A stretch of 64,000 nucleotides of DNA from Rhizobium sp. BG4 (GTDB lineage: Bacteria; Pseudomonadota; Alphaproteobacteria; Rhizobiales; Rhizobiaceae), in assembly GCF_016864575.1 (NCBI RefSeq), contig NZ_CP044125.1, positions 3,144,001 to 3,208,000 of the forward strand, read 5' to 3'. Below, piece after piece: positions 34,060 to 41,875 of this stretch. Positions within the stretch are counted from its first letter, which is position 1. Each line of letters starts with the position of its first letter. Below the pieces are notes generated by a model. The model searched no databases, had not been told where the DNA came from, and worked only from the letters and a program-made list of their open reading frames with translations. Position numbers and translations under genes: made by a program.

Positions 34060-34713
34060 ATGACAAACAGACTGGCACTCGCCTGCATGGCAGGTGGTCT
34101 CTCCCTTCTTGCGGCCTTGCCCGTATCGTTCATGGCGCTGGCGCAAACGGCGCCTGAAACCGACAAGACGACCCTCAAGCCGGTCGCCTCCTTCGCATCG
34201 ATCGCCGATCAGAAGGCGCGGTCGGTGGCGCTGTTCGAAGAGGCGGGCAAGGTGATCGAGCATCCGCGATGTCTGAACTGCCATCCGGCGGGCGACAGGC
34301 CGCTGCAGACGATGGCGATGCATCCGCACCAGCCGCCGGTGACGCGCGGCGATGGCGGCATGGGCGTTCCGGGCATGATGTGCAACACCTGCCACGGACC
34401 GGAGAATGCAGCGATCGTCGGACAGTCGCCGACACTGAAGAGCATTCCCGGCAATCCCGCCTGGCATCTGGCGCCGATCGAGATGGCCTGGGTCGGCAAG
34501 TCGCTCGGCGAGATCTGCCAGCAGCTGAAGGACCCGAAGCGCAATGGCGGCCGCGATCTTTCGAAGATCGTCGAGCACATGTCCCATGACAGCCTCGTCG
34601 GCTGGGGCTGGAACCCGGGCGACGGGCGTGAGCCGGCACCGGGAACGCAAGCCGAGTTCGGCGAGCTGATCAAGGCCTGGGTCGATACCGGGGCGGCCTG
34701 TCCGGCTGGCTGA
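34060..34713 (+). CDS. Diheme cytochrome c, probable electron acceptor of the Mo-hydroxylase
   Basis: 217 aa with an N-terminal signal peptide (ending about ALAQ, residue 29) and two CxxCH heme sites: CLNCH and CNTCH. It follows the IorB-like gene by 11 bp. A periplasmic cytochrome in this place fits an electron path from the Tat-exported Mo-hydroxylase to the respiratory chain. Family otherwise unnamed. Confidence 0.8.
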   Translation: MTNRLALACMAGGLSLLAALPVSFMALAQTAPETDKTTLKPVASFASIADQKARSVALFEEAGKVIEHPRCLNCHPAGDRPLQTMAMHPHQPPVTRGDGGMGVPGMMCNTCHGPENAAIVGQSPTLKSIPGNPAWHLAPIEMAWVGKSLGEICQQLKDPKRNGGRDLSKIVEHMSHDSLVGWGWNPGDGREPAPGTQAEFGELIKAWVDTGAACPAG

Positions 34714-34734
34714 GCGCGAGCCTTCAGGCGCCGG

Positions 34735-35415
34735 TCATGGCCGGCGCTTGATGATCCTCAGATTCAGCTCCCAGCGTTGTTCGAAGCCGAGCGCCTTGTA
34801 AAGCGCGATCGCACCGCTGTTGATGGCGTTGACGTGGAGATAGGTCGTCGCGCCGCTCGCGGCGATCTGGCCGGCGACATAGCGGAACATCAGCTTGCCC
34901 AGGCCCTTGCCCTGAAAGTCCGGGTGGGTGCAGAGGCCGCTGAGTTCGGTGAAGCCGGTCTGGCGCAGCCGCTGGCCGCCCATGGCGATCAGCCGGCCGT
35001 CTTCCCTGATGCCCCAGAAGGCGCCGAGTTTCTGTGCGCCGAGCGTGAAGGGGCCGGGCTTGGTCAGCTGGGCGAGCGCCAGCATCTCGGCGGCATCGGC
35101 TTCGGTCAGCCTGACAATGCGGGGATCGGAGATTTCCGCGTGCGGCGTGCTGCCGATCATCTGCACGAGCGTGGCTTCGCCGACGATATCGAAACCATCG
35201 GGGATGGTGATCGTCTCGGGCTCGACCAGCGCCATCACCTCGCCGGCGGCGGCGAGTTTCGCCAGGGCTTCCAGGCTCTCGCGGCTGCTGTCGCCGGCGG
35301 CGGCGAAAGGCACGATCGATGGCGGGTAGCGCCGCGCCAGCGCGCCGCCTTCGGCAAGTCCGGCATGTTCCGTCTGCAGCGCGTTCCAGATCGGGCGGTC
35401 GAGAATATGGGGCAT
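34735..35415 (-). CDS. GNAT-family N-acetyltransferase
   Basis: 226 aa. The C-terminal GNAT fold is clear: LSGLCTHPDFQGKGLGKLMFRYVA (acetyl-CoA pyrophosphate loop GKGLG) and NSGAIALYKALGFEQRWEL. The N-terminal ~100 residues are a family-specific extension. Translationally coupled to the upstream MarR gene (TAATG, 1-bp overlap), suggesting MarR controls it. Acceptor unknown; antibiotics or amines are possible but not shown. Confidence 0.85.
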   Translation of the reverse strand: MPHILDRPIWNALQTEHAGLAEGGALARRYPPSIVPFAAAGDSSRESLEALAKLAAAGEVMALVEPETITIPDGFDIVGEATLVQMIGSTPHAEISDPRIVRLTEADAAEMLALAQLTKPGPFTLGAQKLGAFWGIREDGRLIAMGGQRLRQTGFTELSGLCTHPDFQGKGLGKLMFRYVAGQIAASGATTYLHVNAINSGAIALYKALGFEQRWELNLRIIKRRP

Positions 35416-35915
35416 TATTTCGTCTCCTTGGCCGGAGCGCGGCGGATGAGGGGGGCCGCGGCGAGGCCGTCTTCAATGGCAGAGAGTTGATCGAGGATCG
35501 GGCCGTCGAGGCTGCCGCAAAGATCGGTGACGGCGGCGGCGATACGCGGCCAGATTTCGGCGCGCGACAGATCTATGAGTTCTTGGCCGCGTGGCGTCAG
35601 CGAGACGAGCTTGCGGCGCTGGTCGCTGGCCGAAGGTTCGATGGCGACGAGCTCGAGTTCCAGCAGCTGGCCGACGGTGCGCGTGGCGCCCGGCTGGGTG
35701 ATGCCGACCGATTGGGCGAGTTCACCGATCGTCAGCGGTCCGGCGCGATCGATCGCGGCGAGGAACGGATATTGCCCGGCCTGGATGCCGAGGCCAGCCT
35801 CATCGATGAACTGCTGGGTATCGGCCTGCAGTCGCTCGCCGATACGGCGCAGCCTGCTGCCGAGCGTCAGGAAGCCCGAGGTTCGCACGATGTCTTCGAT
35901 CACTGTCGACTCCAT
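35415..35915 (-). CDS. MarR-family transcriptional regulator
   Basis: 166 aa winged-helix regulator. The recognition region reads LTIGELAQSVGITQPGATRTVGQLLELELV, followed by the wing DQRRKLVSLTPRG, the MarR signature. First gene of a two-gene operon with a GNAT. A perfect 14-bp dyad lies 10 bp upstream of its start codon, the usual MarR autoregulatory arrangement. Confidence 0.9.
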   Translation of the reverse strand: MESTVIEDIVRTSGFLTLGSRLRRIGERLQADTQQFIDEAGLGIQAGQYPFLAAIDRAGPLTIGELAQSVGITQPGATRTVGQLLELELVAIEPSASDQRRKLVSLTPRGQELIDLSRAEIWPRIAAAVTDLCGSLDGPILDQLSAIEDGLAAAPLIRRAPAKETK

Positions 35916-35924
35916 TTGTATGCG

Positions 35925-35938
35925 ACGTTATATAACGT
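35925..35938. promoter_or_regulatory. Candidate MarR operator, perfect 14-bp palindrome
   Basis: ACGTTATATAACGT at 35925-35938 is fully self-complementary, with a related half-like sequence (GTTATGTAA) immediately beyond it. Located just upstream of the MarR gene start at 35915. Confidence 0.6.
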
Positions 35939-36105
35939 GTTATGTAAATTTCGTCAAACGGGATTTGCGGCTTTTGACCTTTGACAAACCGGCCGGCTTG
36001 AACCATATGGACCGCATTGGCCGCCTGCGCGATTTTCGCGCGGGCGGTTTTGCGTTTGAATGGGCTATGTGCTGCAATTCATTCGCATCCGCAGAGGGAT
36101 AAGCG

Positions 36106-37020
36106 ATGAACGAACAAGGTAACCTGACCGTCCGCCGGCTGGCATTCTGGGGCATTCCGATGTCGCTCGGGGTCATGGGATTGAAGCTGGTCGCCTGGTG
36201 GGTGACGGGCTCCGTGGCGCTGCTCTCCGATGGACTGGAATCCTTCGTCAACGTCGTGGCGGCCTTCATCGCCTTCTTCGTCATCCGCTATGCGCAGAAG
36301 CCGGCCGACCACGACCACCCGTTCGGCCACCACAAGGCCGAATATCTCTCGGCGGTCACGGAGGGCGTGCTGATCGTCGTCGCCGCCCTTTTGATCGTCA
36401 AGGAATCCGTCGGCTATCTCGCCGAGCCGAAGATGCTGGAAGCGCCGGCGCTGGGTCTGGCCATCAACTTCGCGGCGGGCGTCATCAATTTCGTCTGGGC
36501 GCGGCTGTTGATCCGCGTCGGCCGGCAGTATCGCTCGGCGGCGCTGACGGCCGATGGCCAGCATATCATGTCGGATGTGGTGACTTCGGTCGGCGTGCTC
36601 GCCGGCCTGCTTCTGGCGCTGGCGACCGGCTATCCGATCTTCGACCCGGTGCTCGCCATCCTCGTCGCCATCAACATTCTCTATCAGGGCTACAAGGTGA
36701 TCTCGCATTCGATCGGCGGCCTGATGGACCATGCGGCGGAGCCCGAGGAGGAAGAAGCGATCAAGCAGGCGATCGCCACGCATGCGCAGGGCTCTCTCGG
36801 CGTGCACGACCTGAAGACGCGCCGGGCCGGCGCTGTGACCTTCGTGGACTTTCACATGGTCGTTCCGGCTGCTATGTCGGTGCGCGAAGCCCACGATATC
36901 TGCGACCGCCTTGAAGATGCCATCCGCGCGGTGCATCCGGGCGCCAGCATTGCCATTCACGTCGAGCCGGAGGGCGAAAAGGCCCATGGGCTGCGCGTCA
37001 AAGTCATAAAGGAAGCATGA
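36106..37020 (+). CDS. Cation diffusion facilitator (CDF) metal efflux transporter
   Basis: 304 aa. Six predicted transmembrane helices in the first ~210 residues, with metal-site residues [10 protein letters not shown] (helix 2) and [13 protein letters not shown] (helix 5, HxxxD), then a cytosolic C-terminal domain (about 215-300). The first site is Asp with Glu/Asn rather than the His-rich zinc set, which resembles Mn/Fe-type CDF exporters, but metal choice is inference. Its stop overlaps the queF start (ATGATG), so the two are translated together. Confidence 0.88.
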   Translation: MNEQGNLTVRRLAFWGIPMSLGVMGLKLVAWWVTGSVALLSDGLESFVNVVAAFIAFFVIRYAQKPADHDHPFGHHKAEYLSAVTEGVLIVVAALLIVKESVGYLAEPKMLEAPALGLAINFAAGVINFVWARLLIRVGRQYRSAALTADGQHIMSDVVTSVGVLAGLLLALATGYPIFDPVLAILVAINILYQGYKVISHSIGGLMDHAAEPEEEEAIKQAIATHAQGSLGVHDLKTRRAGAVTFVDFHMVVPAAMSVREAHDICDRLEDAIRAVHPGASIAIHVEPEGEKAHGLRVKVIKEA

Positions 37021-37484
37021 TGCCTGAAACCGATGTCTCCAGCCTGTCCATGCTGGGTCACCAGACGGAGACAGCGAAGTCTCCCGAGGAAGCCGTTCTC
37101 GAAAAGGTGCCGTCCAACCAGGCGGGCACCGATTTCGTTGTGCGTTTCACCGCGCCGGAATTCACCTCGCTCTGCCCGATGACCGGCCAGCCGGATTTCG
37201 CCCATATCGTCATCGATTACATCCCCAATGAGTGGCTGGTGGAATCGAAGTCGCTGAAGCTCTTCCTGCATTCCTTCCGCAATCACGGGGCATTTCACGA
37301 GGATTGCTCGATCTATATCGCCAAGCGGATCGTCGAACTGCTCGACCCGAAGTGGCTGCGCATCGGCGCCTACTGGTATCCACGCGGCGGCATCCCGATC
37401 GACGTCTTCTGGCAGACCGGCAAGCCGCCGGAGAATGTCTGGCTGCCGGATCAGGGTGTGGCGACCTATCGCGGCCGCGGCTGA
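37017..37484 (+). CDS. queF: NADPH-dependent 7-cyano-7-deazaguanine reductase
   Basis: 155 aa, unimodular QueF. Reduces preQ0 to preQ1 in queuosine tRNA modification. Motifs: [13 protein letters not shown] with the active Cys (residue about 55), and [21 protein letters not shown] with the E-S-K and the FRNH signature. Start ATG at 37017 overlaps the CDF stop; a second ATG follows at once. Followed by a strong terminator. The link to metal efflux is one of shared transcription, not of obvious function. Confidence 0.95.
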   Translation: MMPETDVSSLSMLGHQTETAKSPEEAVLEKVPSNQAGTDFVVRFTAPEFTSLCPMTGQPDFAHIVIDYIPNEWLVESKSLKLFLHSFRNHGAFHEDCSIYIAKRIVELLDPKWLRIGAYWYPRGGIPIDVFWQTGKPPENVWLPDQGVATYRGRG

Positions 37485-37496
37485 TGAGAAGGTGAG

Positions 37497-37524
37497 GCGA
37501 GGGCGGTGTCGCCCTCGCTTTTTT
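37497..37524 (+). terminator. queF terminator
   Basis: A perfect 9-bp stem (GCGAGGGCG/CGCCCTCGC) with a GTGT loop, followed by six Ts (37519-37524). Confidence 0.92.
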
Positions 37525-37532
37525 GTTAGCGC

Positions 37533-38318
37533 TCAGACGTCGAAGCTGCCGTCGCCCGACTGGTCGTTTCCGTCGTCATAATCGTTATCGTCGTCATTGC
37601 TGTAGTCGGCCTGCTGGACGTTGTTGTTGTTGTCGTCATCGCGGTCGGCCGCCGTATCGTTCTGCGGGTTCTGGTCGCCGTAGTAATTGTTGATGACTGT
37701 CTCTTCCGTCGGTGCCGGCGTGTTGCCGAAGGGGCTGGCGCCGAAGGGCGAGCCCCAGCCGAGCGACGACATGTGATTGCCGAAAATGCCACTCAGCGAA
37801 TTGGCAAGCAGCACGCCGCCTGCGACACCCGCCGCCGTGCCGAGTGCGCCGCGCAGGAAGCTGCCGCCTGCCGATGGTCCCGACGGCTGCGGGTTCCACG
37901 GGCCGGACGGCTGCTGCTGTTGCGGGCGCATCGGGCGGACGTTGTCGTCATAGTCGCGGTCCTGATAGCTCTGGCGCGGCGCGTTGCCCCAGGGGCCGGA
38001 GGGCTGGGCGGCCTGCTGGGTCTGGCCGCTGCCGAAGATCGAGCTCAGGAAGCCGCCGCCCTGTTCGGCCTGGCGGTGCTCGCTCTCGCCGGCTTCGAGC
38101 TGGCGGACGCGCTCTTCGAGTTCCTGGATATGCTTCGAGGCCGCCTCCAGGCCCTTTTCCTGCACGATGACGGCCTGGGCGAGGTAGTAGGTCGTGTAGG
38201 GCTGTTCGCGCACGCCCTGTTCGATGAGGGCTTCGGCATCGCGATCGCGCGGGGTGGCGGATGCGGTGCGTACCCGGTCAAAAAGGGTGGTCAGCAGTTG
38301 GCGTTCTTCCGGTGACAT
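37533..38318 (-). CDS. DUF2076 family protein, low-complexity acidic tail
   Basis: 261 aa. The N-terminal ~80 residues (MSPEERQLLTTLFDRVRTASATPRDRDAEALI ... EERVRQLEAG) fit DUF2076, a helical/coiled-coil domain of unknown role. The middle is Gln/Pro/Gly-rich with a hydrophobic GALGTAAGVAGGVLLANSLSGIFG stretch. The C-terminus is Asp/Asn-rich (DDDNNNN, NDDDNDYDDG). The ATG at 38318 has GGGAG upstream and starts the domain, so a 24-residue extension is rejected. Convergent with queF. Confidence 0.8.
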   Translation of the reverse strand: MSPEERQLLTTLFDRVRTASATPRDRDAEALIEQGVREQPYTTYYLAQAVIVQEKGLEAASKHIQELEERVRQLEAGESEHRQAEQGGGFLSSIFGSGQTQQAAQPSGPWGNAPRQSYQDRDYDDNVRPMRPQQQQPSGPWNPQPSGPSAGGSFLRGALGTAAGVAGGVLLANSLSGIFGNHMSSLGWGSPFGASPFGNTPAPTEETVINNYYGDQNPQNDTAADRDDDNNNNVQQADYSNDDDNDYDDGNDQSGDGSFDV

Positions 38319-38417
38319 GACTGTCTCCCTTGCTCCTGTGGCATTCGTGCCTGCGTGAGGATGAGTTAGGAAGCGATTCAGGCTTTTCAAAGCCTTGGCA
38401 ACTTACATTTCGGTAAG

Positions 38418-39137
38418 CTAGTCGCGTGCCCAGATGCGCAGGGAGCCGAGCGCCGTAAAGCCCGATGCCAGCGCATTCTCGAGATCGTCGCCGCTCTCAT
38501 AGCCGACGATCGGCTCGCCGGGGAAAAGCCGCCGCGCCTCGCGCACCAGCCCCGCCAGGACCGGTCCGTGCTTTCCCTTGACGGCAAAGACATTGGAATG
38601 ACCGGTGACATCGGCCTGATGATTGAGGATGGCGCCGCCCTGCAGCGCCTTGCCGGAATAGGCGGCAAGGAAGGCAATCTGCGGGGCGTGGAGCAGCGGC
38701 TCGCCGAAAACGGGCGCGGCCTGCGGTTCGCCGCCTGCCCAGGCTTTCTCCCAGTCGGCGAGTTCCGCGGCTGTTTCGATCCGCTTCCACGTCAGGCCGC
38801 CGTCTTGCTCATCGACATCGTCATCGGCGTCGAGACCAATCCACTCGGCCTCGAACAGCACGCTGAAACCCTGCGGCGCGAGATCGAGGGTGCAGTAGCT
38901 GTCCTTGATGCCCCAGCCGCCGGACCGCGAGCGGGTGAGCACGGCGATCGCCTCTTCCTGTTCGGCCGCACTCTCGGCCCCGGTCAGCGTGATCGCGTCG
39001 GGATAGAAGGGCGGGGTGCCCTGGCGGTGGAGCCAGAGGGTGCGGGTGAACTCGCCGCGCTGACCCTGCGCGGCGCAGACGGCGTCGCACCAGAGCGCGT
39101 TGTTTTTGACCGCCCGATGAAGCAAAAGCGATGTCAT
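38418..39137 (-). CDS. Hypothetical protein, possibly GNAT-like
   Basis: 239 aa. No signal or membrane segment. Segments such as LTWKRIETAAELADWEKAW, then FLAAYSGKALQGGAILNHQ and ARRLFPGEPIVGYESGDDLENALASGFTALGSLRIWARD, have the order of beta strands and ending of GNAT-like proteins, but no clear acetyl-CoA loop is seen. I do not recognise a named family. ATG at 39137. Confidence 0.6.
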   Translation of the reverse strand: MTSLLLHRAVKNNALWCDAVCAAQGQRGEFTRTLWLHRQGTPPFYPDAITLTGAESAAEQEEAIAVLTRSRSGGWGIKDSYCTLDLAPQGFSVLFEAEWIGLDADDDVDEQDGGLTWKRIETAAELADWEKAWAGGEPQAAPVFGEPLLHAPQIAFLAAYSGKALQGGAILNHQADVTGHSNVFAVKGKHGPVLAGLVREARRLFPGEPIVGYESGDDLENALASGFTALGSLRIWARD

Positions 39138-39297
39138 CTTTTCCTCCCGCCTGGGGATAGCAGCATAATGCTGACAGATCCGGCGTTTGTCATAAGAATA
39201 TCTTCACCCGTTCCGTGGCTTGTCTTTTTCCCGCATTGTTTTACGCATTGAGTCACACTATGTCCGGGAAACCCGAATGAAGCCGAGAGAGGTTCGA

Positions 39298-39882
39298 ATG
39301 AACGACGAAGAACAAGAAGACAAGACCAAGGAACTGTCTTTGGGGAAGGACGCAGAGGCTAACCTCTTCAAATCGCGTTCGATCTTCATCTACGGCCCGA
39401 TCACCATGGAGCTCGGCCAGAAGGTCTGCTCGCAGCTCGTGGCGCTTGCCGCAGCCAGCGACGAAGACATCCGCATCTACGTCAGCTCGCCTGGCGGCCA
39501 CGTCGAGTCGGGCGATTCGATCCACGACATGATCAAGTTCATCAAGCCGAAGGTCTGGATGATCGGTACGGGCTGGGTCGCTTCGGCCGGCGCGCTCATC
39601 TATGTCGCGGCTCCGAAGGAACAGCGCCTTTGCCTGCCGAACACCCGCTTCCTGCTGCACCAGCCCTCGGGCGGCACGCGCGGCATGGCATCCGATATCG
39701 AGATCCAGGCTCGCGAAATCATCAAGATGAACGAGCGCCTGAACAAGATCTTCTCCGTCGCCACCGGCCAGCCGGTCGACAAGATCGCCAAGGATACGGA
39801 TCGCGACTACTGGCTCTCGGCCGAAGAGGCCAAGGATTACGGCCTGGTGTCGCGCATCATCACCTCGCAGAGCGAGATCTGA
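39298..39882 (+). CDS. clpP: ClpP-family ATP-dependent protease proteolytic subunit
   Basis: 194 aa cytosolic ClpP. Catalytic Ser in [14 protein letters not shown], His in [23 protein letters not shown], and Asp in [18 protein letters not shown]. It forms a tetradecameric chamber with a Clp ATPase. It differs from the main ClpP by VASAG rather than AASMG and by its N-terminus, so it is probably one of several rhizobial ClpP paralogues. The ATG at 39298 has GAGAGG upstream. No clpX or clpA adjacent. A terminator follows directly. Confidence 0.9.
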   Translation: MNDEEQEDKTKELSLGKDAEANLFKSRSIFIYGPITMELGQKVCSQLVALAAASDEDIRIYVSSPGGHVESGDSIHDMIKFIKPKVWMIGTGWVASAGALIYVAAPKEQRLCLPNTRFLLHQPSGGTRGMASDIEIQAREIIKMNERLNKIFSVATGQPVDKIAKDTDRDYWLSAEEAKDYGLVSRIITSQSEI

Positions 39883-39888
39883 TTTTCA

Positions 39889-39912
39889 ACGGGGCGTTCG
39901 CGCCCCGTTTTC
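39889..39912 (+). terminator. clpP terminator with TTCG loop
   Basis: ACGGGGCG-TTCG-CGCCCCGT, 8-bp stem and stable tetraloop, followed by TTTTCC. Seven bp past the clpP stop. Confidence 0.9.
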
Positions 39913-39927
39913 CTTTCCGCCGGGCGA

Positions 39928-40161
39928 TCAGTTCGCCGGCTTCCAGCGCTCTTCGATGATTTCCTGCGCCAGCTCGAAGATGCCTTCCTCGTCATCTCCG
40001 GCATTGTCGCCAAGCAGCGCGATCGCTGCATCGTAGACGGCGTTCTCCTCGTCGTCCGAAATGAGTTTCTTTTCGTTCAAAGTCTTGATCAGCGATGCGA
40101 GAATGGCGGCCGAAGAAAGGCCCACTGCTGCTCTGCTGATATCATCGGGATCGTCCGACAT
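39928..40161 (-). CDS. Small acidic hypothetical protein
   Basis: 77 aa, net acidic (MSDDPDDISRAAVGLSSAAI..., many Asp/Glu), probably all-helical. No known family recognised. ATG at 40161 with AGGTG upstream. It stands alone, convergent with clpP. Confidence 0.65.
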   Translation of the reverse strand: MSDDPDDISRAAVGLSSAAILASLIKTLNEKKLISDDEENAVYDAAIALLGDNAGDDEEGIFELAQEIIEERWKPAN

Positions 40162-40317
40162 TCATTCACCTGGATTTTTGTGTTCTTCCCACCGCAACTA
40201 AATTAGGCTTTTTTGCTCGCATAGCAAGCATTTGCCATATTTGGGTTCGCCTCCATTTCTTGCCGCGTACGGTTGGTGCGCGCGGTGACCTTGCGTGACC
40301 GTATTCGGTCATGCTCC

Positions 40318-41535
40318 ATGCGGTATTCGTTTCACGCCCCGAGTCCCGCGATGCTCAAAGATTTCTCCGTTCAAAGCCTGTTCATGGGCGTGCTCGCGGC
40401 TTTCGCGGGCTTTGCCAGTTCGTTTGCCGTCGTGTTGCACGGGTTGCAGGCGGTGGGCGCCACGGAGGCGCAGGCGGCTTCGGGATTGATGGCGCTTTCG
40501 CTCGGGCTTGGGATCTGCGCCATCGTGCTCAGCTTCACGACGCGGCTGCCGGTCAGCATGGCCTGGTCGACGCCGGGGGCGGCGCTGCTCGCCAGCACCG
40601 GGATCGTCGAGGGCGGCTTCAATGCGGCTGTCGGCGCCTTTATCGTCTGCGCGCTGCTGATCGTCGTTGCCGGCCTGTTCAAGCCGCTTGGTCGGGCAGT
40701 CGCCGCCATTCCGGCGCCGCTTGCCAATGCGATGCTTTCGGGCGTGCTGATCGGGCTCTGCTTTGCGCCGGTGAAGGCTGTGGGTTTCAATCCGTGGCTC
40801 GGGTTGCCGATCGTGCTGACCTGGATGGTGGTCGGCGCCTTCAAGCGGCTCCTGGCGGTGCCGGCGGCACTTGTGGCCTTCGGGATGGTCGTGGCCTTCG
40901 GTGTCGATATTCCCGACGGGGCAGGGGCCGCCGTCGGCCGAGCGCTGCTGCCGACCGTCGAGTTCGTCACCCCTGTCTTCAATCTGCCGGCCTTCATTTC
41001 GATCGCGCTGCCGCTCTTCATCGTCACCATGGCGTCGCAGAACATTCCCGGTATCGCGGTCATGAAGGTCAACGGCTATGAGCCGAAGCCCGGGCCGCTG
41101 TTTGCAGTATCAGGCGTCTTTTCGCTGTTCGCGGCGCCGTTCGGCGGCCATGCGGTCAATCTGGCGGCGATTACGGCGGCGATGTGCGCCGGGCCGGATG
41201 CGCATCCGGATCCAGCGCGCCGCTACTGGGCGGTGCTGGTCTGCGGCATCTGCTACCTCATTCTCGGGCCGCTCGCTGGTGCGGTGACGACCGCGGTGGC
41301 GCTGGCGCCACCGATCCTGATCCAAGCGGTGGCCGGTCTGGCGCTGGTCGGCGCCTTCTCGAGCTCGGCCATGTCTGCCTTCCAGGCGCCCGAGACGCGG
41401 GAAGCTGCGGCGATCACCTTCCTGGTCACGGCGTCTGGCGTTTCCTTCGGCGGCATTTCCGGCGCCTTCTGGGGGCTGCTTGCCGGTGGATTGATGATGG
41501 CGCTGCAGCATCTGGTGAAGGCGTCGAAGCGATAG
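40318..41535 (+). CDS. BenE-family benzoate/proton symporter-like transporter
   Basis: 405 aa, about 11-12 transmembrane segments. The family look is clear: FMGVLAAFAGFASSFAVVLHGLQAVGAT at the start, and LPLFIVTMASQNIPGIAVMKVNGY and FAAPFGGHAVNLAAITAAMCAG in the middle, as in BenE. Relatives carry benzoate in with protons, but several have other or unknown substrates. The ATG at 40318 is used; the next possible one is 33 bp on. No ben genes adjacent, so the substrate is open. Confidence 0.85.
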   Translation: MRYSFHAPSPAMLKDFSVQSLFMGVLAAFAGFASSFAVVLHGLQAVGATEAQAASGLMALSLGLGICAIVLSFTTRLPVSMAWSTPGAALLASTGIVEGGFNAAVGAFIVCALLIVVAGLFKPLGRAVAAIPAPLANAMLSGVLIGLCFAPVKAVGFNPWLGLPIVLTWMVVGAFKRLLAVPAALVAFGMVVAFGVDIPDGAGAAVGRALLPTVEFVTPVFNLPAFISIALPLFIVTMASQNIPGIAVMKVNGYEPKPGPLFAVSGVFSLFAAPFGGHAVNLAAITAAMCAGPDAHPDPARRYWAVLVCGICYLILGPLAGAVTTAVALAPPILIQAVAGLALVGAFSSSAMSAFQAPETREAAAITFLVTASGVSFGGISGAFWGLLAGGLMMALQHLVKASKR

Positions 41536-41560
41536 AAGCCGGAAAGCATTGGAGAGGGGG

Positions 41561-41589
41561 TTGCCAGTTTTTGGTCCCGCGGATATAAG
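41561..41589 (+). promoter_or_regulatory. Strong sigma-70 promoter of the leuA transcript
   Basis: TTGCCA (41561-41566), exactly 17 bp, TATAAG (41584-41589). The predicted start, seven bases on, is the A of the ATG of the leu leader peptide at 41597, so the mRNA would begin with the leader codon itself. Confidence 0.75.
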
Positions 41590-41596
41590 CCCGAGC

Positions 41597-41722
41597 ATGA
41601 AGACGACAGGCGCAATGATTTCTGGCACGATTGCACGCGGGCGTATCGCCCTGCGCGACAATACGCGCGCGCTCACCTCGCTTCTTCTCCTCGGCCTTAC
41701 GCGCGGTTGCCGGGTCCGTTGA
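41597..41722 (+). CDS. leuL: Putative leu leader peptide
   Basis: 41 codons ending TGA at 41720-41722. It holds seven Leu codons, with CTT CTT CTC CTC in a row at 41681-41692 and others at 41672 and 41696, just before the end. The predicted transcription start coincides with the ATG, so it is probably a leaderless reading frame, like trpL. CTCCTC of the Leu run can pair with GAGGAG (41721-41726), which overlaps the stop codon; that GAGGAG can instead pair with CTCCTC at 41760-41765. No T-run terminator is seen. Confidence 0.75.
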   Translation: MKTTGAMISGTIARGRIALRDNTRALTSLLLLGLTRGCRVR

Positions 41723-41867
41723 GGAGCGCCCGGCGGCCGAAAAGCCCCGCAGGCCAACGCTCCTCGCGACTAATCCCAAAGAACTAAGATTGACCGAAAT
41801 GAGGTCCGCGGTTGCTGTCGCCAATCCATTCGTGATGGTCTAAGACGCAAATTGCCGGGCTGAGGAG
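41721..41867 (+). promoter_or_regulatory. Candidate translational attenuator of leuA
   Basis: Segment 2 GAGGAGCG (41721-41728) and segment 3 CGCTCCTC (41758-41765) form a perfect 8-bp stem. Segment 3 can instead pair with GAGGAG at 41862-41867, which is the leuA Shine-Dalgarno. A ribosome stalled at the Leu codons would leave segments 2-3 to pair and the leuA site free; a ribosome reaching the stop covers segment 2 and frees segment 3 to mask leuA. Model only. Confidence 0.5.
41799..41843 (+). CDS. Second small upstream ORF before leuA
   Basis: 14 codons, reading MRSAVAVANPFVMV, with four Val codons. It stops 32 bp before the leuA ATG. The ribosome site is weak. It may be translated as a second leader or be chance. 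Confidence 0.35.
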   Translation: MRSAVAVANPFVMV

Positions 41868-41875
41868 AGAAGACG

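Noticed and set aside
41723..41875. Classical transcription attenuator before leuA
   Set aside because: The hairpins lack a following T-run; translational masking fits the pairing better.
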